DNA from: Streptomyces sp. NBC_00525
Lineage (GTDB): Bacteria > Actinomycetota > Actinomycetes > Streptomycetales > Streptomycetaceae
Direction: 5' to 3'
Assembly: GCF_036346595.1 (NCBI RefSeq)
Contig: NZ_CP107834.1
Location: forward strand, 2,604,001-2,668,000
Length of the DNA: 64,000 nt
A program made the position numbers and the translations under genes. Each line of letters begins with the position of its first letter. Within the stretch, counting starts at the first letter, position 1. This document shows, in pieces, positions 1 to 7,707 of the stretch. The notes under the pieces were generated by a model. The model did not search any database. It was not told the DNA's origin and saw only the letters and a list, made by a program, of their open reading frames with translations.

Positions 1-1140
1 CACGAGGAGCAGCAGCAGTACCAGCGGCGTCCAGATCTTGACCCGGCGCACCGCCGTGCGGACCGGGGTCTCCGGCGGCGGCGGGGTGTTCGTCAGCTCG
101 GCGAGCAGGTCGAGCGGCGGCTTGGGCGGCATCGGCTGCTGCCGGGTCCGCTCGGCCCCGCTGAGCGCCGCGGCCGGCGCGGGGCTCTCGGGCCTGCGCG
201 GCCCCGGCGTGGGCGCGGGCGCCGGCCGTACGTCGTCGGTGCGCAGCGGTACGAAGGTGCTCTTGCGCTCCGTGAGCGACTCGGACTCCGCCGCGACCGG
301 GCGGCCCGACGCGGACCGGGTGATCTTCAGCGCGGTCGTCGGCTGGTCGACCTGCGGCAGCCGGGGCGCCTTGAAGACGGCGGTGGGCTGATCGACGGGC
401 GGCTCGGCGTCGGGGGCTTCCGACTCGGCGGTGGGCGCCTTCGGCTCGGCCTCGGGGGCGGACTTCTCGCTGGTGGGGGCGGGGTCGTCGGCCGGGGCGT
501 CGTCGGGGCCGGAGGCTTCGGGAGCCTCGGAGGCGTCGGCCTCGGGCCCCTCCTCCTCGGCGGCAGACTCGCCCTCGGCGGCAGACTCGTCCTCGGCGGC
601 CGGCGCCCGCTGCCCACCCTCGTCGGAGGCGTCCGCGTCCGTGCCGCCCTCGCCGTCACCGTCCTCGTCGTCCGTCTTCGACACCCACGCGGCCACCGCC
701 GCCCGCAGCCGCGCGTCGCCCTCGGAGCCGCCCTCCCCGGAGCCGCCGGCCTCGGACTCACCGGCCTCCTCCGCGTCCCCGGCGGCGTCCGACGCCCCCG
801 CAGGCCCCTCCGGGGCGTCCACAGGGCCCTCCGGCGCCTCCTCGGGCGCCTCCGTGAGGTTCGGAGCGCTCTCAGCGTCATCGGCGGCCACGGGGGCCGC
901 CAGCGGCTTCCCGGCGTCCGTGCGCGCGTCGCCGTCCGGGCCCGTGCGCGCGTCACCGTCCGGCTCGGCGGCCGGTTCGGCGGGCGCCGGCTTCTCATCC
1001 GTACCGGACACACCGGACTCCGCCCGGTCCGGTTCGCGGAAGACGCCGAGGCGCGGGTCGCGCTCGTTCCGAGTCGTTCCCGACGACTGCTGCTGCTCCG
1101 ACTTGTCGGGGGACTCGCCCGCCACCGATGCCTCCTCCAT
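1..1140 (-). CDS. Probable D-alanyl-D-alanine carboxypeptidase, N-terminal part (cut by window edge)
   Basis: Only the first 380 codons are present; the gene runs off the left edge. They encode a long Ala/Glu/Asp/Pro/Ser-rich low-complexity region without a signal peptide. It contains two similar Thr-Ala motifs (QPTAVFKAP and QPTTALKITR near residues 260-290) and ends in a basic stretch followed by WTPLVLLLLLV, the start of a membrane segment. Large Streptomyces PBP-type carboxypeptidases have this layout: acidic cytoplasmic tail, one membrane helix, then an extracellular serine-peptidase domain. The catalytic domain lies outside the window, so the function is an inference. The ATG at 1140 is used; an in-frame ATG at 1227 would add 29 residues, and neither has a strong ribosome binding site. 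A Ser/Thr kinase or other single-pass membrane protein is the main alternative. Confidence 0.5.
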   Translation of the reverse strand, partial: MEEASVAGESPDKSEQQQSSGTTRNERDPRLGVFREPDRAESGVSGTDEKPAPAEPAAEPDGDARTGPDGDARTDAGKPLAAPVAADDAESAPNLTEAPEEAPEGPVDAPEGPAGASDAAGDAEEAGESEAGGSGEGGSEGDARLRAAVAAWVSKTDDEDGDGEGGTDADASDEGGQRAPAAEDESAAEGESAAEEEGPEADASEAPEASGPDDAPADDPAPTSEKSAPEAEPKAPTAESEAPDAEPPVDQPTAVFKAPRLPQVDQPTTALKITRSASGRPVAAESESLTERKSTFVPLRTDDVRPAPAPTPGPRRPESPAPAAALSGAERTRQQPMPPKPPLDLLAELTNTPPPPETPVRTAVRRVKIWTPLVLLLLLV

Positions 1141-1319
1141 GCGGCGCGGGGAACCACCCGCGCTGTCCGAACCGTCTACCAGTGTCCCGTGCGAACCCTT
1201 GGCCGGGCTGCTAGACGAGAACGACATACCTACTGGTTCCCGTACAAAGCCACCAGGCACCCTCGACAGACAGATGTGAGAGGGGTCACCCTGTCATTCA
1301 TCCACGCGGGGAGGCATGG

Positions 1320-2042
1320 ATGGGCAGGAGCCGCAGAACAATTCCGGAGGAGCTTCTGCTGCTCGCTCTGGACCCGACCACGGGTACCACAGCGCAGCCG
1401 CAGTCGCTCGACCTCGGTCTCGCCGGAGCCCAGCTAGTGGAGCTGGCCCTGGCAGGACGAATAGCCCCAGACGGGGATCGTATCGCCGTGGTGATGCCAC
1501 GGCCGACAGGAGATCCGACCCTGGACTCCGCACTGGAACTGCTGCGCAGGCGCGGCAGCCCGGTACGGGCGGTCCACTGGATCGGCGGACCCCGGCTGGG
1601 GCTCCGCCAGATCTATCTCGCTCATCTGGAGCGGTGCGGCATGGTGCATGCCGTCGCGGGCCAGATGTGCGGGGTGCTGCCGACGACTCGCTACCAGGCG
1701 ACGGACACGGCGATCAGCCGGGACATCAGGGCCCGGCTGGACAGTGCGATCCGCACCGGCGTACCGCCGGACCCGCGGACCGCGGCGCTCGCCGCGCTGG
1801 CCCACGCGGTCGGACTCGGCAAGCACCTCTACCCCGGGAACGAGGGGCGTTCATCACGCTCCAGGCTCCGGGACCTGATCAGGCACGACCCGATGGGCGG
1901 TCTCGTGGCGCACGCCGTGATGGACGTCCAGAACGGGGCGGTCGCGCAGCCGCGCCGCGGCCAGGCGGCCGGCGTTCCGTTGCAACCGCAAGCGCAGCCC
2001 CCGTCACGCCGAGGCGGCATGGCGCACACCGCGGCCCACTAG
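1320..2042 (+). CDS. GPP34 (GOLPH3/VPS74-like) family protein
   Basis: A 240-aa protein with the GPP34 fold signature. The N-terminus has RTIPEELLLLALDPTTG, followed by the LGLAGAQLVELALAGRI stretch typical of the family, where a repeated helix layer starts with a basic phosphoinositide-binding face. In eukaryotes GOLPH3 binds PI4P on the Golgi. The many actinobacterial copies have no settled role. A GGGGAGG ribosome binding site sits just before the ATG at 1320; an overlapping ATG at 1316 is in another frame. The C-terminal 30 residues are Gln/Pro/Arg rich and probably disordered. It is divergent from the gene on its left and followed by a strong hairpin at 2207-2239. Confidence 0.85.
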   Translation: MGRSRRTIPEELLLLALDPTTGTTAQPQSLDLGLAGAQLVELALAGRIAPDGDRIAVVMPRPTGDPTLDSALELLRRRGSPVRAVHWIGGPRLGLRQIYLAHLERCGMVHAVAGQMCGVLPTTRYQATDTAISRDIRARLDSAIRTGVPPDPRTAALAALAHAVGLGKHLYPGNEGRSSRSRLRDLIRHDPMGGLVAHAVMDVQNGAVAQPRRGQAAGVPLQPQAQPPSRRGGMAHTAAH

Positions 2043-2206
2043 GACCGCGTCGCGCGCACCCCGCGGCCCGTCAGGACCGCATCGCGCGCAACCCTCGTAA
2101 CACCCGCACCATCGCGTCAACGCACCACGACACACGTCAACAATCGAACACCGCCGCACCGTTGTCCTCGCGCGTCGCCGAGACCCGGTTCGGGAGCCGC
2201 ACCAGA

Positions 2207-2239
2207 CGCGGGGCAGCCGGATTCACCGGCTGCCCCGCG
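2207..2239. terminator. Strong hairpin terminator after the GPP34 gene
   Basis: A perfect 14-bp GC-rich stem with the five-base loop ATTCA, 165 bp past the GPP34 stop. There is no following T run, as is common for Streptomyces terminators. It separates the GPP34 gene from the XRE gene. The stretch 2043-2206 before it holds no gene, only two diverged copies of a GGACCGCRTCGCGCGCA element 30 bp apart. Confidence 0.7.
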
Positions 2240-2337
2240 CCGCTGTGTGTGGCCGTTTCCCAGCGGGGCCGGGGGCAGGGGTGGCAATCTGCTCAGCAGT
2301 AGATACGCACAGCTACATAGCCGGAGGTGCCGTTTCC

Positions 2338-3207
2338 GTGCCGTCCAACGTCAATCCCACCGTCAGGCGACGTCGGTTGGGTCAGGAGTTGCGCCGACTG
2401 CGCGAGATCAAGGGGATGACCGCCGAGGAGGTGGCGGAACGGCTGCTGGTCTCGCAGTCGAAGATCAGCCGCCTGGAGAACGGCCGCCGCTCCATCAGCC
2501 AGCGCGACGTGCGCGATCTGTGCGGGGTGTACGAGGTCGAGGACCACCGGGTGGTCGACTCGCTGATGCAGATGGCCAAGGACTCCCGCCAGCAGGGCTG
2601 GTGGCACGCGTTCGGAGACATCCCGTACAGCGTGTACATCGGGCTCGAAACCGACGCGGCGTCGCTGCGGGTGTACGAACCCCAGGTCGTCCCCGGCCTG
2701 CTCCAGAGCCGCCAGTACGCCGAGGCGCTGATCGCCGGCGGGCTGCCGGAGGCGCCGCAGACCGACATCGACAAGCGCGCGGGCGTCCGCACCCGCCGCC
2801 AGGAGAGGATCACCGACCCGGAGCGGCCGCTGCGGATGTGGGCGGTGATCGACGAGGCCGCGCTGCGCCGGATGGTCGGCGGCAAGCAGGTGATGATCGA
2901 GCAGCTGGAACACCTGGTGGAGCTGTCGCACCTGCCGCACGTCACGGTCCAGGTGCTGCCGTTCGAGGTCGGCGCGCACCCGGGAATCAACGGGCAGTAC
3001 GCGATCCTGGAGTTCCCGGACACCACGGACTCCAGCGTCGTCTACATCGAGGGCGTGACGAGCGACCTCTACCTGGAGAAGACCAACGACGTGCAGCGCT
3101 ACAGCGTCATGTACGAGCATCTGCGGGCGCAGGCGCTGAACGTGGAGCAGAGCCGCCAGTTCATCGACCGGATCGCGAAGGAGTACACCCGCCTGACCAC
3201 GGAGTGA
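2338..3207 (+). CDS. XRE-family regulator with DUF5753 domain
   Basis: A 289-aa regulator. Residues ~8-65 form a Cro/C1-type helix-turn-helix (LGQELRRLREIKGMTAEEVA, then SQSKISRLENGRR). The remainder is the DUF5753 domain of WhiJ-like Streptomyces regulators, with the WWHAFGDIP, PQVVPGLLQ and QVLPFEVGAHPG landmarks. The GTG at 2338 is chosen because GGAGG lies 11 bases upstream and the protein then starts where homologues do; extending upstream would only add a non-conserved leader. The next gene is a DUF397 protein, the usual partner. No HATPase gene is present here, unlike the second XRE/DUF397 pair near 28 kb. It probably acts in developmental or antibiotic regulation; its target is unknown. 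Confidence 0.93.
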   Translation: MPSNVNPTVRRRRLGQELRRLREIKGMTAEEVAERLLVSQSKISRLENGRRSISQRDVRDLCGVYEVEDHRVVDSLMQMAKDSRQQGWWHAFGDIPYSVYIGLETDAASLRVYEPQVVPGLLQSRQYAEALIAGGLPEAPQTDIDKRAGVRTRRQERITDPERPLRMWAVIDEAALRRMVGGKQVMIEQLEHLVELSHLPHVTVQVLPFEVGAHPGINGQYAILEFPDTTDSSVVYIEGVTSDLYLEKTNDVQRYSVMYEHLRAQALNVEQSRQFIDRIAKEYTRLTTE

Positions 3208-3440
3208 TTCCGGCCGATGGGCCCCACCCAACCATGTCCGGTTTACGGGGAATTCAACGAAGCGCCGGGAAGGCGGCGGCAAGATACACCGCCGCCAGCT
3301 CCCCACGGAAGGGCTGAGCCCCGGAATCACCCGTTCGGGTGAACGCCCGCTTCACGCAGGGGAGTTGGCGAGTAGCGTCGATCAAGCCAGTCGGAGCCTC
3401 GCTGGCACACCCCACACAACTCTCTGGAACCGGAGTGAAC

Positions 3441-3647
3441 ATGGCTATCCGCCAGGGCGCCACCACCACATGGACGAAGTCGTCGTATTCCGGGCCGAAC
3501 GGAGCCTGCGTCGAGGTCAGGTCCCCGCTCACGCGGGCGGTCGACGTGCGTGACTCGAAGGTGACCGGGGGCCCCTCGGTCACCTTCGTCCCCGGCGCGT
3601 GGAGCGCGTTCGTACGCGAGGTCGCCAAGGGCGTCGCCGACGCCTGA
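3441..3647 (+). CDS. DUF397 domain protein
   Basis: A 68-aa protein with the complete DUF397 pattern: WTKSSYSGPNGACVEV at residues 11-26, VDVRDSK at 34-40, and WSAFV at 54-58. The start is the ATG at 3441, supported by GGAG at 3432-3435. DUF397 proteins are small partners of XRE/DUF5753 regulators and behave as antagonists or toxin-like effectors in the whiJ and Scr systems. Here the gene lies 234 bp behind such a regulator. The gap holds a CACCCG-TT-CGGGTG hairpin near 3328, so the pair may be separately tuned. Confidence 0.93.
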   Translation: MAIRQGATTTWTKSSYSGPNGACVEVRSPLTRAVDVRDSKVTGGPSVTFVPGAWSAFVREVAKGVADA

Positions 3648-3706
3648 CCGATGCCCCCCTTATCGACCGCCGCCGTCGACAACATCGCACCGACCGGCGT
3701 CACCAC

Positions 3707-3745
3707 AGCCCTCTCGACCGGCCCGCCGTCCTGGCCGAGAGGGCT
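3707..3745. terminator. Hairpin terminator after DUF397 gene
   Basis: Stem AGCCCTCTCG / CGAGAGGGCT with a 19-base loop that can fold further, followed by TCCGCCTTTT. It lies between the convergent DUF397 gene and the ADP-ribosylglycohydrolase-like gene and may serve both. Confidence 0.7.
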
Positions 3746-3868
3746 TCCGCCTTTTCCGGGCCCGTTCCCGGACGGCGCGAAGGGGCCGGATCGGCAAGGG
3801 CCGGATCAGCGCGGGTAGCGGGCCAGCCAGCCCGGCGCCGCGGTGTCCGGGCCGTGCAGGGCGGGCCC

Positions 3869-4918
3869 CTAGGTCATCTCCAGGGCGAAGTCGTCGGCGA
3901 GTTCGAGGAGGGTGGCCCGCCCCTCCAGCTCGGCGAGCCAGCCCGGCGGCAGCGCGGTCTCGCCGTGCAGCGCCCCCAGCAGCGCCCCGCACAGCGTGCC
4001 CGTGGCGGCGGACGGCCCGCCGTGGTTCACGGCCAGCCGCAGCCCGTGCCGTACGTCCTCGCCGACCAGGGCGCAGTACACCGCCACCGCCAGCACCTCG
4101 TCGGCGGAGTCGGTGGCGCCCAGGGACTCGATGAGCTCGGGGCCCGGCACGCCCCGGCGCACCGTGTCCAGCGCCCGGCCCAGCGCCTCGGTGACGGGTT
4201 CGTGGCCGGGGCGCTCCGCGAGCAGCCCGAGCGCGTGGCCCACCGAGCCGTCCAGGGTGTCGCCGCGCGCCAGGCCGTGCACGATGACGGCGAAGGCGCC
4301 GGCGGAGAGCAGGGCGGTGGGGTGGCCGTGGGTGTGCGCGGCGCACTCGACGGCGAGCTGGAGCACGAGCTGCGGCTCCCAGCCGACGAGCAGCCCGAAG
4401 GGCGCGGACCGGGTGAGCGCGGCGGCGTCCCGCGCGGCGGGGTGCTTGGGCCGGTCCAGGGTGCCCATGGTGTCGTCGCCGAGGCCGTTGAGGCATTCGC
4501 GGGTGGGGGCGCGGCGTGCGTAGAGCCATTCCAGACCGGCGAGCCAGCCGTTGTCCTCGCGGCGCTCGTCGGGGCCCCAGTCGTGCTGGGTGGCGGCCCA
4601 GCGGAGGTGGGCGCGGTGGACGTCGGTGGGCGGGTGCCAGACGCCGGTGTCGCGGCGGACCTGGGCGCGGATCAGCCCGTCGACGGTGAACAGGGTGAGC
4701 TGGGTGGCGGCGGTGACGGTGCCGCGCGCGCCGTGGGCGGGCACGAAGTCGGTGACGGCGTCGGGCCCGAGCGCGGCGCGCATCTCGTCCAGGGTGAGGG
4801 TGCTGACGCCCGCGCCGAGCGCGTCGCCGATGGCGCCGCCGAGGAGGGTGCCGCGTACCCGGCTCCGGAAGTCCTGCTGCTCGGCCCGGCCCCAGACGGC
4901 CGTGATCCCTGTGCTCAC
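3869..4918 (-). CDS. ADP-ribosylglycohydrolase-family protein lacking metal ligands (probable pseudoenzyme)
   Basis: A 349-aa protein that follows the DraG/ARH fold from FRSRVRGTLLGGAIGDALG (residues 17-35) to LAELEGRATLLELADD near the end. Active members bind two metal ions through a D-D-T segment before QMTLFT and through Asp residues in a G-D-S-D-S-T-G motif. Here these read TAATQLTLFT (residues 69-78) and GGPSAATG (300-307), so all four expected aspartates are missing while the flanking residues stay conserved. I infer loss of de-ADP-ribosylation activity with retained fold, perhaps for binding. The GTG at 4918 has GGGAG upstream. A 19-bp palindrome lies 43 bp upstream, and an APH-like gene is divergent. 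Confidence 0.88.
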   Translation of the reverse strand: MSTGITAVWGRAEQQDFRSRVRGTLLGGAIGDALGAGVSTLTLDEMRAALGPDAVTDFVPAHGARGTVTAATQLTLFTVDGLIRAQVRRDTGVWHPPTDVHRAHLRWAATQHDWGPDERREDNGWLAGLEWLYARRAPTRECLNGLGDDTMGTLDRPKHPAARDAAALTRSAPFGLLVGWEPQLVLQLAVECAAHTHGHPTALLSAGAFAVIVHGLARGDTLDGSVGHALGLLAERPGHEPVTEALGRALDTVRRGVPGPELIESLGATDSADEVLAVAVYCALVGEDVRHGLRLAVNHGGPSAATGTLCGALLGALHGETALPPGWLAELEGRATLLELADDFALEMT

Positions 4919-4960
4919 CGCGCCACTCCCGTATGCCGTGGTTTTCGTTCCCCTGTGCGA

Positions 4961-4979
4961 CTGTGCGGTAACCGCACAG
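4961..4979. promoter_or_regulatory. 19-bp perfect palindrome, candidate operator
   Basis: CTGTGCGGT-A-ACCGCACAG, a perfect inverted repeat with a one-base centre. It lies in the divergent gap between the ADP-ribosylglycohydrolase-like gene (43 bp away) and the APH-like gene (112 bp away). An extra CTGTGCG half-site begins at 4953. Symmetry and position suggest a dimeric repressor site; no adjacent regulator gene is evident. Confidence 0.5.
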
Positions 4980-5090
4980 CACTGTAATCGAACAGCCCCG
5001 CCGCTCCGGGGGTCCTGAACGCTTTTTGTACGGCTCCGAGGCGCATCGAATTCCGTTGCGGCGGGCGGGCGCGGGGCGGATGATCGCCCG

Positions 5091-6011
5091 ATGCCCTCTT
5101 CGTACCCCTCCCCCCGTCCCGACGGCCGCGCGGGCATCGACGCCGCGCTCGTGGAGCGTCTGATCGCCGCGCAGTTCCCGCAGTGGACGGGGTTGCCCGT
5201 GGTCCCCGTCGAGGTGGACGGCTGGGACAACCGGACGTACCGGCTGGGCGACGCGATGACGGTCCGGCTGCCCACCCGCGACTGGTACGCGCCCGCCGTG
5301 GAGAAGGAGCACCACTGGCTGCCGCGCCTGGCCCCGTCGCTCCCGGTCCCCGTGCCACCGGTGCTCGCGCTGGGGGCGCCCGGCGAGGGCTATCCCTTTC
5401 CGTGGTCGGTCCGCCGCTGGCTGCCCGGCGGGACGGCGGCGCGCGAACGCATCGGGGATCTGCCGGGCTTCGCGGTCGCGGTGGCCGGATTCGTGCGCGC
5501 GCTCCAGGGCTGCGACGCCGCCGGCGGTCCGGCGGCCGGCCCGCACAGCTTCCACCGGGGCGCGTCGCCCGCGCGCTACGACGAGGAGACCCGCGGCTGT
5601 CTGGCCGCCGCGGCGGACCGGGTGGACGCGGCCGGCGCGGCGGCGGTGTGGGAAGCGGCCCTGGCCGCCGAGTGGCAGGGGGCGCCGGCGTGGTTCCACG
5701 GCGATCTGGCGGCCGGGAACCTGCTGGTCCGGGACGGCGAGCTGGCGGCCGTCATCGACTTCGGCACCTGCGGGGTGGGCGACCCGGCCTGTGATCTGGT
5801 GATCGCCTGGACGCTGTTCGACGGCGAGAGCAGGGAGGCGTTCCGGGACGCGGTGTGCCAGGACCCCGGCACCTGGGCGCGGGCCCGTGGCTGGGCGCTG
5901 TGGAAGGCGCTGCTCAATCTGACGCGGGACGCGGGGCTGCACGGAACGCCGGAGGAGCGCGAACTGCGCGTGATCGACGCGCTGCTGGCCGACCACGACG
6001 CGTTCGGCTGA
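5091..6011 (+). CDS. Aminoglycoside phosphotransferase-family kinase
   Basis: A 306-aa protein with the APH/choline-kinase fold. WDNRTYRLGDAMTVRLPTRD (residues ~45-64) forms the nucleotide-binding hairpin. WFHGDLAAGNLLV near residue 205 is the catalytic Brenner-type loop with Asp and Asn in place, and VIDFGTCGVGDPACDL supplies the second metal-binding Asp. All catalytic residues are present. The natural substrate is unknown: many chromosomal Streptomyces members of this family phosphorylate small metabolites and do not confer resistance. Divergent from the ADP-ribosylglycohydrolase-like gene; convergent with eccD. Confidence 0.85.
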   Translation: MPSSYPSPRPDGRAGIDAALVERLIAAQFPQWTGLPVVPVEVDGWDNRTYRLGDAMTVRLPTRDWYAPAVEKEHHWLPRLAPSLPVPVPPVLALGAPGEGYPFPWSVRRWLPGGTAARERIGDLPGFAVAVAGFVRALQGCDAAGGPAAGPHSFHRGASPARYDEETRGCLAAAADRVDAAGAAAVWEAALAAEWQGAPAWFHGDLAAGNLLVRDGELAAVIDFGTCGVGDPACDLVIAWTLFDGESREAFRDAVCQDPGTWARARGWALWKALLNLTRDAGLHGTPEERELRVIDALLADHDAFG

Positions 6012-6038
6012 GCGGGGGCCCGGCAGCCGGCCGGCCGG

Positions 6039-7508
6039 TCAGCTGGTCATCGAGCGGGCCGCCGCGTACAGGTCCAGGACGGCCAGGCAGAGCGGGATCA
6101 GGGCCAGGAGCAGCAGTATTTCGGCCAGATCGGACAGGCGGCCCCAGAACGGGGACAGGCCCTTGCGGGGGACGACCAGCGCGATGCCGGTGAGCAGGGC
6201 GGCGCCGGCCGTGACGGCCAGGGCGAGCCACAGCGTACGGAGGTCGAGCGCGCCCGGGTCCTCCCCGGTCAGGATCGCGGCGACGGCGTCGGCCGGCGGG
6301 TGGAGGGCCAGCCCGATCACCAGCAGGCTCAGCGCGGTGATGCCCGCGCCCAGCACGGTGGCGACCTGGGCGGTGTGACGGAAGAGGCGGGCGCGCAGCA
6401 GCGTCGCGAGTCCGGCGACCAGGGCCAGGCCCCGGGCCCAGCCGTCCGCCGAGAAGCCGAGGACGGCGCCCGCCGCGACGACCACGAGGCAGCAGCCCCC
6501 GACGAGGCCGAGGAGGAGTTCGTGCCCGCGCCGGGCCCGTGCCGCGATGCGTTCGGTGTCGACGGGGTCGGGGTCGCCGAGGCCGGGCTCGTCGTCGGGG
6601 TCGGCGTCCGTCGCGGACTGCGGGGCCGCGTACCCGATGGGCAGCCGGGCCACCCGTGCGGAGAGACCGGGCAGGAAGGCGACGGCGCCGATCGCGACGA
6701 CCACGCACACGGCCGCCGTCTCGCGCGGCCGGGCCTCCGCGACGATCGACAGGAACGCGGCGAGGGTGCCGACCGCCGACGCGGACACGACGGCGACGAA
6801 CGGGGCGTCCCCGGCCGGCAGGGCCACGACGAGCCCGGCGGAGACCACGAGCACCGCAGCGCAGCCCAGCATGAACTGGAGGCGGCCCGCCCCGGTGCCC
6901 GGATCGAGGGCCAGCAGCCCGGACCCGGCGATCATCACGTGCGGCAGGGCCGCCAGGCCGAGGGCGACGGCCGATGCCCGGTCCCCGTAACGCCGGGCGC
7001 GGACCCCCGCGAGCACGGCGAGCAGCCCGCCCACGGCGGCGGCGACGATCCCCGGCAGCCCGTGCATGTCGTGCCGGACCGGGTCGGCGAACCAGAGCAC
7101 GAAGGCCGTGAGGACCAGCAGCAGCGCCCCGCCGAAGAGCCCGGCCGCGCCCAGCAGCCGGTCGCTCCACAGGGTGCGGTCGCGCCGGACGGCGGAGGCG
7201 ACCGCGTCGGCGACGTCGTCGAAGACGGCCGGTGGCAGCGACTCGGTGAACGGCCGCAGCCGCAGCACGTCCCCGTCCGGGACGCGCTGCACGCCCAGCG
7301 TGTGGGTGGCGTCCAGGACGGTGTTGTCGCGGCGCGTCAGGTGGAAGCCGGGCGGTGTTCCCGGCGGGACCTCCTGGCCGGTCAGCCGCAGGATCTCCGG
7401 CAGGAGATCGGCGACGGGGACGTCGTCCGGCAGGGCGACGTCGATGCGGCCGTCCGGCGCCACGACCGTTATGCGGCAGAAACCTGCGGTTGTGACGGTC
7501 GAACTCAC
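6039..7508 (-). CDS. eccD: Type VII secretion integral membrane protein EccD
   Basis: A 489-aa protein. Residues ~10-90 are a ubiquitin-like (YukD) domain, with CRITVVAPDGRIDVALPDDVPVADLLP followed by the GFHLTR strand. About eleven hydrophobic segments follow from residue ~120 to the end, matching EccD, the membrane channel component of the ESX core complex, in order and length. It is transcribed away from eccC, with 199 bp between the starts. The encoded membrane core would assemble with EccB, EccC and EccE from the same locus. Confidence 0.92.
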   Translation of the reverse strand: MSSTVTTAGFCRITVVAPDGRIDVALPDDVPVADLLPEILRLTGQEVPPGTPPGFHLTRRDNTVLDATHTLGVQRVPDGDVLRLRPFTESLPPAVFDDVADAVASAVRRDRTLWSDRLLGAAGLFGGALLLVLTAFVLWFADPVRHDMHGLPGIVAAAVGGLLAVLAGVRARRYGDRASAVALGLAALPHVMIAGSGLLALDPGTGAGRLQFMLGCAAVLVVSAGLVVALPAGDAPFVAVVSASAVGTLAAFLSIVAEARPRETAAVCVVVAIGAVAFLPGLSARVARLPIGYAAPQSATDADPDDEPGLGDPDPVDTERIAARARRGHELLLGLVGGCCLVVVAAGAVLGFSADGWARGLALVAGLATLLRARLFRHTAQVATVLGAGITALSLLVIGLALHPPADAVAAILTGEDPGALDLRTLWLALAVTAGAALLTGIALVVPRKGLSPFWGRLSDLAEILLLLALIPLCLAVLDLYAAARSMTS

Positions 7509-7707
7509 CTGCTGTGCCCCCTCGTTCGCTCCCCGGCGCGCCGCCGATCGCTCACGCGCCGGTCAAATCCCCAACCACCGACGGCCGTTACCCTATCCGG
7601 GGCCCGTCCCTTCCCTCGATTAGGATGATCGGCGCGCGGAGCCGAGCCGCTGCCAGGGGGGTGCCGGCACACCATGCTCCGGGCAGCACTGAGGGACTGA
7701 TTCGCCG

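Noticed and set aside
3660..5996. A 778-codon open frame antisense to two genes
   Set aside because: Arg/Pro/Gly-rich composition without any domain; it is the GC-rich shadow of the ADP-ribosylglycohydrolase-like and APH genes.
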